Origin: a bacterium | GTDB taxonomy: Bacteria; UBA6262 | Direction: 5' to 3' | DNA length: 6,039 nt | NCBI GenBank assembly: GCA_028716025.1 | Contig: JAQUQP010000123.1 | Coordinates: 1 to 6,039, forward strand | Shown here: positions 1-6,039 of the stretch, piece after piece | Numbering within the stretch: the stretch's first letter is position 1 | How the letters are laid out: the number at the start of each line of letters is the position of its first letter | Made by a program: the position numbers and the translations under genes | Notes under the pieces: model-generated | Told to the model about the DNA's origin: nothing | Seen by the model: the letters and a program-made list of their open reading frames with translations, nothing else | The model's database searches: none

Positions 1-3000
1 GACCTGACCTATATCCTGCCGCAAAGCAGCTCCTGGGCATCGCTTATGTATCCCATCTCAACCGCTGGAGTGGATTACAGTAAACATAACTACCTGCAAT
101 TTTGGGTTTACGGCGAAGGAGTAGGCGAAAAACTACATGTTGAACTGGGCCGGGTCAGTGAAGATGCTGACGGCAGAGGCGGTTTTGAGAATGATGTGCC
201 GTTAGACGGGCCGCTTAGATGGCCCAAAGGTTCGCCCAAAACTGAGGATTTGAACGGAAATGGTTTGCTGGATGTGGGAGAGGATATAGGTTGGGAATAT
301 GTCAATTCTGACGGCAGTATTACCCGGATCGGTGATGGGAACGGCCGGCTGGATACAGAGGATCTAGATGGGGACGGTATTTTAACCACAGTGGAAAATA
401 TTGCGACTACCACTAACCAGATTGATGTTAATTGGATCGGTTGGCGGCAGGTGATCATCCCCTTAACCGTTGATTCCAGTAATTTAACGGCCTGGCAAAA
501 CATAAAACATATGCGTTTCTGGCTGACCAGAGGTTCAGAAACCCGCCGCACTATCAGGATAGCGAAAATGGAGATCGTCGGTAACCGCTGGGATAAACCA
601 ATATTAAACGGAGCCGGGACTATGGATGTCGCGGTTAAAAGTAATGAAGATGATAGCAATGTTTCCCTGACAGATAACGGCGATTACCGCTGGCTTTACC
701 GGGATACGGTCAATAAGGATATGGACGAGAATAATACGTTAGTGCTGCAATATGCAAATCTAGCCGCGGGGGAAGAAGGATATACTAAGAGGCAATTGTC
801 TAAATCACTGGACCTGTCCAAACATAAGAAATTACGGTTTTTTGTGTACGGGGATAGCCAGGGCGAGGATTTTTACCTGCGGGTAGGATCTGATGATAGC
901 AATTATTACGAATATCGCCAGACTATCAACTGGAACGGTTGGCAGCTGATCAGCATAGATCTGCCGGGTGAATTCACCAGTACCACGGGATTCCCCAACT
1001 TATCCAATATCTTACTGTTGCGCATGGGCATTATTGGCAAAGGCGTGGCTGGTCAACATGAGATTTGGGTGGATGAGATCCACGTGACAGACCCGGTTGA
1101 AGAAGTGGGCCTGGCCCAGAAGTATACGTTGGATTCCTCATATAAAGACATAGGTACGATGAATGCTAAGTATCGTTCAGTCAATGACAAGTTCACCATG
1201 GTTGGGGTACCTAAGGTCAACCAGGATATGACCGCGGAAAGCATCACCGGTACATTGACCAAGCTTCATATAAAAGAAGTGAACCTGCCCACCAGGTATA
1301 GCTGGGATAAAACTACCACCATCACGCCAACCACGTTCAGGACAGAGCTGTCCACTCTGGATGAAGGACGGGTGATCACTGATAATTTCAATGTGCAAAC
1401 AACTTTAACCAAGGATGATCTGCCGCAACTGGGGCTTAGTTATACCCTTAATAAAACTGATTCTAACTTGCAGCAACAACTAAAAAAGACCTATACGTAT
1501 GGTTCTACCCTCAACTATAGCAGTAAACCAAAGGTCTGGAAGCCGCTGAGCTTAACCCTGCCGGATGTTTTTAACAGCCATTATAACCGGATCCAGGGCT
1601 ATACTTATTATGATAGTAACCTGAAAAGGAATGCCGGGTATGAGGACCTGCTTGAGCAAACAGATGACTGGTCAGTGACCCCGACATATATTTTCCAGTT
1701 TAAGTCTAAAACCGCGGCTAAAGTCCCGGCCGCTGCCGCATCAACCCCTAAAGTGGCCACGATCAATACCGGTACTTCAGGAGTAAGAAGCCCGACAGTA
1801 TCTCCTGAATACGTCAACCGGTTGACCATAAATCCTTTATATAAGCGCCGCAAAACCGCGGAAACGAAAACATTTTATGATGACTTAACATTCAAACGCA
1901 AAAAGTCTGATTCACAAACAGTAGGATTAAATACGACAGTGGAATTGTTTAAATGGTTAGCCCCGACTTTTAAATATGCCATTAATACCACTGAAACCTA
2001 CAACGTTGACGCTTCCAGCAAGAACGTCAATCGGTCATCGACAACAGAGATTTTCAATGTACTGAAAATGAGGGATCTCTGGTCCTGGCGACCGCTTGAT
2101 TCTCTAAATATCAATAGCCGTTATAAGACAGACGAAGGGGATATCTACGATAATATGGACGCCTTGTATCCGACGATGAATAAATTATGGGTTAAAAAAC
2201 AATTAGATTCGGGCGACTTAAAATCAACTAATCGGCTCATTACCTTTGAAAATACAGCCCGCTGGCTACCCTTTGATTTCCTTAACCTGAAAGGCGGTTG
2301 GCGTCCGATCAAGACCATTGATACTACCACAAAATATACCAAGTCCAATGAACATAGGATGACTACAGGAACTCCGTATGATTCATTCAGCAAGACTTTC
2401 CCTGATGTCATCCTGATCATCCGGGAACTGGAAAATTTCCCGGCTATGTCGGTTTTCCTGGAAGCCAGCCAGTTGGAACTGAAATATTACCTGAAAACCG
2501 TGGATAGAGTTGATATTTCCCTGACAAAAGAAAATTTCTGGGGAGCGAAGTGGCGGGGTAAGTTGTTCAAGAAATACACGTTGTTGCTGAATATGGACCA
2601 GACTAAAGCCAAGGAAACAGATCCTGCCGGGATCACGCTGCGCGATACTTTAACTGCTAACAAAAGTACCCAGGTTAATTTCCGCACAGCCAGGAATTTT
2701 ATTTTTGTGTTGGGTTATGACGACCGGAAACAATCGGAAAAAGACCGCTATGGAGCGATCCTGCAGCAGGAATATACCCGCACCCCGATGATAAAAATGG
2801 AAAAAGACCTGGAATTCCCCAAAGGATTGCGAATACCTTTCACTAAAAAAGTATGGGACCTGAAGAATTTAGTCCATTTAACGGCGGCGCTGAAGACTAT
2901 TATGCTGCGTAGTAATGTTGCCGAAAAGAATAATAACACCTTTTCTGCTTCCACCAGTGTAGATTATAATGTCAGTTATAATTTTGTGGTGACCCTGGGA

Positions 3001-3090
3001 CTAGATGGGAGCATGGTGAAAAACAAAGAGCTTGATATCAATGACTATTATACCTATGGCGCGAATTTTAAGTTGCTGATCAGATTCTAA
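1..3090 (+). CDS. Large SprA/Sov-like outer-membrane surface protein, C-terminal 1029 residues (5' end outside window)
   Basis: The frame is open from the first base, so the Met codon at 46 is internal and the true start lies upstream; residues are numbered here from the first codon in the window. Residues about 1-198 and 225-363 are two related jelly-roll-like modules: each has a D-[YL]-S-K-H segment (25-29, 271-275) followed by an FxVYG strand, then a W-x-G-W strand. The first module holds EF-hand-type loops at 83-94 and 121-132 (D-L-[ND]-G-[ND]-G with Glu at position 12). From about 370 to the end come many amphipathic beta strands rich in Tyr, Thr and Lys, interrupted by an Ala/Pro/Thr/Ser linker (570-603), ending in a strand with terminal Phe typical of outer-membrane barrels. 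This order (sugar-binding-like modules with Asp-rich inserts, then a giant barrel) resembles SprA/Sov, the type IX secretion translocon of Bacteroidota and relatives. The match is from memory of the family pattern, not a search. Another large barrel or adhesin family is possible. Confidence 0.6.
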   Translation, partial: DLTYILPQSSSWASLMYPISTAGVDYSKHNYLQFWVYGEGVGEKLHVELGRVSEDADGRGGFENDVPLDGPLRWPKGSPKTEDLNGNGLLDVGEDIGWEYVNSDGSITRIGDGNGRLDTEDLDGDGILTTVENIATTTNQIDVNWIGWRQVIIPLTVDSSNLTAWQNIKHMRFWLTRGSETRRTIRIAKMEIVGNRWDKPILNGAGTMDVAVKSNEDDSNVSLTDNGDYRWLYRDTVNKDMDENNTLVLQYANLAAGEEGYTKRQLSKSLDLSKHKKLRFFVYGDSQGEDFYLRVGSDDSNYYEYRQTINWNGWQLISIDLPGEFTSTTGFPNLSNILLLRMGIIGKGVAGQHEIWVDEIHVTDPVEEVGLAQKYTLDSSYKDIGTMNAKYRSVNDKFTMVGVPKVNQDMTAESITGTLTKLHIKEVNLPTRYSWDKTTTITPTTFRTELSTLDEGRVITDNFNVQTTLTKDDLPQLGLSYTLNKTDSNLQQQLKKTYTYGSTLNYSSKPKVWKPLSLTLPDVFNSHYNRIQGYTYYDSNLKRNAGYEDLLEQTDDWSVTPTYIFQFKSKTAAKVPAAAASTPKVATINTGTSGVRSPTVSPEYVNRLTINPLYKRRKTAETKTFYDDLTFKRKKSDSQTVGLNTTVELFKWLAPTFKYAINTTETYNVDASSKNVNRSSTTEIFNVLKMRDLWSWRPLDSLNINSRYKTDEGDIYDNMDALYPTMNKLWVKKQLDSGDLKSTNRLITFENTARWLPFDFLNLKGGWRPIKTIDTTTKYTKSNEHRMTTGTPYDSFSKTFPDVILIIRELENFPAMSVFLEASQLELKYYLKTVDRVDISLTKENFWGAKWRGKLFKKYTLLLNMDQTKAKETDPAGITLRDTLTANKSTQVNFRTARNFIFVLGYDDRKQSEKDRYGAILQQEYTRTPMIKMEKDLEFPKGLRIPFTKKVWDLKNLVHLTAALKTIMLRSNVAEKNNNTFSASTSVDYNVSYNFVVTLGLDGSMVKNKELDINDYYTYGANFKLLIRF

Positions 3091-3100
3091 ATATCTTAGT

Positions 3101-3110
3101 AAAGGAGAGG
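3101..3110 (+). promoter_or_regulatory. Orphan Shine-Dalgarno sequence ahead of comF
   Basis: AAAGGAGAGG is a strong anti-16S match, but no ATG, GTG or TTG follows within usable distance; the first is the comF ATG at 3178. The bases directly before that ATG (actaaaacaat) show no Shine-Dalgarno. It may be the original comF ribosome binding site displaced by the repeat tract at 3112-3171, or a chance purine run. Confidence 0.45.
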
Positions 3111-3111
3111 A

Positions 3112-3171
3112 ACAGTTACCAGTAAGCACGAAGGGCTGTAAGAGCGAAGAGCAGTTAATCGTTATTACTAA
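3112..3171 (+). repeat. Degenerate 7-base repeat tract between comF Shine-Dalgarno and start codon
   Basis: The tract can be cut into units of 7 or 9 bases: ACAGTTA, CCAGTAA, GCACGAA, GGGCTGTAA, GAGCGAA, GAGCAGTTA, ATCGTTA, TTACTAA. Most end in TTA, TAA or GAA and several carry CAGTTA or CAGTAA. Heptamer tracts of the CAGTTA type occur in intergenic DNA of diverse bacteria. The units here are divergent, so the reading as a decayed array is an inference. The four bases AACA occur at both edges (3111-3114 and 3172-3175). Confidence 0.35.
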
Positions 3172-3177
3172 AACAAT

Positions 3178-3891
3178 ATGAAGCAATATTTAAATATAAT
3201 CCTAAATTCAATATTCCCGTTAAAGTGTGAAGTATGCCGGAAACAATTGCCGCTTAGCGCCGGGGCAAGAATTTGTCCCGGTTGTCATAAGAAAATATTG
3301 GAAATAGGGGACTACTACTGCCGCAAATGCGGTAAGGCAATACAGATTGATACGTCATTTTGTGTTGATTGCTCAGGTCAGGATCTGCTCTATTATGACA
3401 GCATCAGGGCAGCTGGGATTTATCAGGGGGTACTGCGGGAAGCTATCCAGGCTTTCAAGTATAATAGTAGAAGCTGTCTGGGACGGGAGTTGGGAGAATT
3501 CATGCTCAATTCCTACCGAAAACATTTCTCTTTGACCACTATTGATACTTTAATACCTGTTCCCTTGCATAAAAAGCAATTTGCTAAGAGACAGTATAAT
3601 CAATCCGCGGTGCTGGCCGGTAATTTAAGCAAAGCCATCGGGATCCCGGTTTCCCCACAAGCCTTGTCCAGAACAAGAGAGACCCGGCCGCAGTATACCT
3701 TGAACAAACAGGAAAGAGCGAAGAATATCAAAAATGCCTTTCGGGTAAAAGAGGGAACTCAATTACCAGGAGCAAAGGTATTGGTAATAGATGATATTTG
3801 CACTACCGGTAGTACTATTAATGAGTGTGCCCGGGTACTTAAGCAGGCCGGAGTAATGGAAGTCCATGGTTTGGTTCTGGCCCATGGTTAA
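3178..3891 (+). CDS. comF: ComF family protein (double zinc ribbon plus phosphoribosyltransferase-like domain)
   Basis: The 237-residue product has the full ComF layout and normal length. Four CxxC pairs (Cys17/20, 33/36, 48/51, 62/65) form the N-terminal zinc-binding region. The phosphoribosyltransferase-like domain follows, with the conserved PVPLHKK segment (127-133), an RQYNQ motif (138-142), TRPQ (169-172) and the PRPP-loop motif VLVIDDICTTGST (201-213) with Asp205-Asp206 and TTGST. ComF proteins are cytoplasmic and support natural DNA uptake in transformable bacteria (ComFC in Bacillus, ComF in Haemophilus), probably handling incoming single strands; many genomes keep comF without an obvious competence system. 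The start at 3178 is forced: an in-frame TAA lies at 3169-3171 and no nearer start exists. It has no local Shine-Dalgarno, unlike gap and pgk. Its stop codon lies inside a palindrome. Family assignment is firm; a competence role here is not shown. Confidence 0.93.
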   Translation: MKQYLNIILNSIFPLKCEVCRKQLPLSAGARICPGCHKKILEIGDYYCRKCGKAIQIDTSFCVDCSGQDLLYYDSIRAAGIYQGVLREAIQAFKYNSRSCLGRELGEFMLNSYRKHFSLTTIDTLIPVPLHKKQFAKRQYNQSAVLAGNLSKAIGIPVSPQALSRTRETRPQYTLNKQERAKNIKNAFRVKEGTQLPGAKVLVIDDICTTGSTINECARVLKQAGVMEVHGLVLAHG

Positions 3892-3910
3892 AAAGTCATT
3901 GACTTTTTAA
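3888..3910. repeat. Perfect 23-base palindrome over the comF stop codon (weak terminator or operator)
   Basis: TTAAAAAGTCA (3888-3898) and TGACTTTTTAA (3900-3910) are exact inverted copies around one central base. The left arm contains the comF stop codon (3889-3891). As RNA it would form a short, AT-rich stem with a small loop followed by a U run within the right arm, which is a weak intrinsic terminator in either direction. As DNA, a symmetric site covering the -35 hexamer of the proposed gap promoter could also be a repressor operator. The sequence alone does not decide between these. Confidence 0.55.
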
Positions 3911-3927
3911 CCTGCCTGTGGCATACT
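3899..3927 (+). promoter_or_regulatory. Candidate sigma-70-type promoter for gap
   Basis: TTGACT (3899-3904, five of six bases of the -35 consensus) is followed after exactly 17 bases by CATACT (3922-3927, four of six of the -10 consensus), preceded by an extended -10 TG at 3919-3920. Transcription would start near 3934, giving a leader of about 37 bases rich in A and T before the gap start. Spacing and the TG dinucleotide make this a good candidate, but it is a motif match only. Confidence 0.5.
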
Positions 3928-3952
3928 AATAATCTTAATAAATACTTAATAA

Positions 3953-4996
<1,044 letters not shown>

Positions 4997-5002
4997 CTTT
5001 TT

Positions 5003-5064
5003 GATTACACTGATTAAGAAAAGAGATTACACAGATTGGAGCTTTTGCTTCAATCTGTGTGGTC
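5003..5064. repeat. Three copies of a 13-base GATTACAC-type repeat between gap and pgk
   Basis: GATTACACTGATT (5003-5015) and GATTACACAGATT (5025-5037) are direct copies differing at one base, with starts 22 bases apart. A third copy, AATCTGTGTGGTC (5052-5064), is inverted and matches the reverse complement of the second at 11 of 13 positions. The arrangement looks like a small intergenic repeat element of REP or MITE type. Whether it recurs elsewhere in the genome cannot be seen from this window. Confidence 0.6.
5025..5064 (+). terminator. Long hairpin between gap and pgk (attenuator, terminator or RNA-stabilising stem)
   Basis: Arm GATTACACAGATTGGAGC (5025-5042) pairs along its whole length with GCTTCAATCTGTGTGGTC (5047-5064) across a TTTT loop: 18 pairs, three of them G-U wobble in the + strand RNA. 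A TTTT run follows at 5067-5070, two bases after the stem. This could end part of the gap transcripts or act as a processing or stabilising stem in a gap-pgk mRNA. The U run is short and pgk follows closely with its own ribosome site, so complete termination is doubtful. The wobble positions favour function as + strand RNA rather than as a DNA operator. Confidence 0.5.
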
Positions 5065-5074
5065 ACTTTTAAGT

Positions 5075-5081
5075 GGAGGGG
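5075..5081 (+). promoter_or_regulatory. Ribosome binding site of pgk
   Basis: GGAGGGG, with its GGAGG core ending 9 bases before the ATG at 5089, fixes the pgk start. It begins 10 bases after the hairpin ends, so the hairpin and a bound ribosome would be close neighbours on the mRNA. Confidence 0.8.
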
Positions 5082-5088
5082 AAAGCAG

Positions 5089-6039
5089 ATGGCGAAATTA
5101 AGTATAACCGATGTGGAATTGAGCAATAAAAAAGTGCTTATGCGGGTTGATTTTAATGTGCCACTGGATAAACAGCAGAGCATTACCGATGATACCAGGA
5201 TCAAAGAAACACTGCCTTCAATCAAGTATCTCTTGGACAAAAAATGTGCCTTAGTTTTGTGCGCACATTTGGGCCGGCCAAAAGGCAAACCAGTCCCGGA
5301 AATGAGCCTTAAACCTTGTGCCGCGCGTTTAGCTAAGCTGATCGGGGTGAAAGTACAGATGGCTCCGGATTGCATCGGCGCGGAAACCAAAAAACTGGCT
5401 GATGCCCTGAGCTCCGGGGAGATCCTGTTACTGGAAAACCTGCGTTTCCATCCTGAAGAAGAAAAAAATGATCCGAATTTTGCTAAAGAATTAGCCTCCA
5501 TGGCAGAAGTGTTTGTGCAAGACGCATTCGGTACGGTTCATCGTGCCCATGCTTCCACTGAAGGTGTGACTAGATATTTGCCTGCGTATGCCGGGTTCCT
5601 GTTAAAGAAAGAGATCGACTATCTCGGCAAGGCAGTAGAAAATCCGGATAAACCTTTTGTCGCCATTCTTGGCGGAGCCAAGATCAGCGGCAAGATCGAT
5701 GTAATATCTAATTTATTAAACAAGGTAGATACCTTGATCGTTGGCGGGGCCATGACGTACACTTTTCTGAAAGCCCAGGGACTAAGCATCGGTAATTCCC
5801 TGGTAGAAGATGACCGCTTGGAGATGGCCAAAGAAGTACTCGTTAAAGCTAAAGAGAAGAAAGTAACGTTCCTGTTACCGATCGATCATTTAATAACGAA
5901 TAAAGTGGAAGCCGGAGCCAAATCAGAAATAGTAGGAGAAAATATCCCGGCGGGAATGATCGGTGTGGATATCGGGCCAAAAACCATTGCGCTTTTTATT
6001 GAAGCTATTAAAAGGGCTAAGACCATTGTGTGGAATGGG
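5089..6039 (+). CDS. pgk: Phosphoglycerate kinase, N-terminal 317 residues (3' end outside window)
   Basis: This cytoplasmic enzyme moves the acyl phosphate of 1,3-bisphosphoglycerate to ADP, giving ATP and 3-phosphoglycerate, the step after GAPDH. The 3-phosphoglycerate site is visible as RVDFNVP (19-25, with Asp21 and Asn23), Arg37 in DDTRI, HLGRP (60-64), Arg119 in ENLRF and Arg152 in [11 protein letters not shown]. The nucleotide-side domain starts with GGAKISGKI (195-203, Lys198 and Lys202), where homologues usually have GGAKVSDKI, and continues with [11 protein letters not shown] (219 onward), where GGGMAYTF is common. The window stops at the VWNG segment (314-317), just before the usual PMGVFE, so roughly 80 of the usual 390-400 residues, including the second nucleotide glycine motif, are missing only because of the window edge. 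The reading frame is intact. The 92-base gap after gap suggests co-transcription. The identity is certain. Confidence 0.97.
   Translation, partial: MAKLSITDVELSNKKVLMRVDFNVPLDKQQSITDDTRIKETLPSIKYLLDKKCALVLCAHLGRPKGKPVPEMSLKPCAARLAKLIGVKVQMAPDCIGAETKKLADALSSGEILLLENLRFHPEEEKNDPNFAKELASMAEVFVQDAFGTVHRAHASTEGVTRYLPAYAGFLLKKEIDYLGKAVENPDKPFVAILGGAKISGKIDVISNLLNKVDTLIVGGAMTYTFLKAQGLSIGNSLVEDDRLEMAKEVLVKAKEKKVTFLLPIDHLITNKVEAGAKSEIVGENIPAGMIGVDIGPKTIALFIEAIKRAKTIVWNG

Noticed and set aside
46..48. ATG at 46 as the true start of the surface protein
   Set aside because: The frame is open to base 1, the upstream codons encode the beginning of the first jelly-roll module, and no ribosome site precedes 46.
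247..396. Dockerin module
   Set aside because: The two loops lie inside a jelly-roll-like domain and lack the paired 22-residue helix-loop units of dockerins; isolated calcium-type loops fit better.
108..659. Antisense open frame of 183 codons opposite the surface-protein gene
   Set aside because: Its product is Ser/Pro-rich low-complexity sequence created by the opposite strand of a strongly protein-like frame; no ribosome site or domain supports it.
3111..3177. Small leader-peptide gene using the strong Shine-Dalgarno at 3101-3110
   Set aside because: No ATG, GTG or TTG occurs in this stretch, and the only CTG is followed at once by a stop codon.
3347..3535. Second + strand frame inside comF
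   Set aside because: It lies wholly within the well-supported comF frame and shows no motif or ribosome site.
5003..5064. CRISPR-like array from the GATTACAC repeats
   Set aside because: Only three short imperfect copies exist, one inverted, with unequal spacing and no spacers of regular length.

Overview
The window reads entirely on the + strand and holds four protein-coding genes: the 3' part of a large outer-membrane-type protein gene (1-3090), a comF-family gene (3178-3891), a complete glyceraldehyde-3-phosphate dehydrogenase gene (gap, 3971-4996) and the 5' part of a phosphoglycerate kinase gene (pgk, 5089 to the window end). The three intergenic gaps are short (79-92 bases) and each contains identifiable structure. 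No tRNA, rRNA, CRISPR array or transposase gene was seen.

Organism: the first protein ends in a phenylalanine-terminated beta-strand pattern typical of outer-membrane barrels, so the host is most likely a diderm (Gram-negative) bacterium. Shine-Dalgarno sites ahead of gap and pgk are strong. A SprA-like giant surface protein next to comF, gap and pgk does not match any model organism I recognise. It suggests an uncultured lineage related to FCB-group bacteria, Omnitrophota or a similar phylum. This placement is inference with low confidence.

Layout: 1-3090 encodes two tandem jelly-roll-like modules, the first carrying Asp/Asn-rich calcium-type loops, followed by a very long beta-strand-rich region that resembles the C-terminal part of SprA/Sov-type translocons. 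The 87-base gap before comF contains a strong Shine-Dalgarno sequence that is about 70 bases from the only possible start codon, with a degenerate 7-base repeat tract between them. A 23-base palindrome overlaps the comF stop codon and the -35 element of a good candidate promoter for gap. Between gap and pgk is an 18-bp hairpin made from copies of a GATTACAC-type repeat.

Function: gap and pgk encode consecutive steps of lower glycolysis (glyceraldehyde-3-phosphate to 1,3-bisphosphoglycerate to 3-phosphoglycerate) and probably form one transcription unit from the promoter at about 3899-3927, with the intergenic hairpin possibly adjusting pgk expression. ComF and the surface protein are co-oriented upstream but have no evident functional tie to glycolysis. 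I did not find a clearly new multi-gene system; the most interesting items are the surface protein and the three structured intergenic regions.
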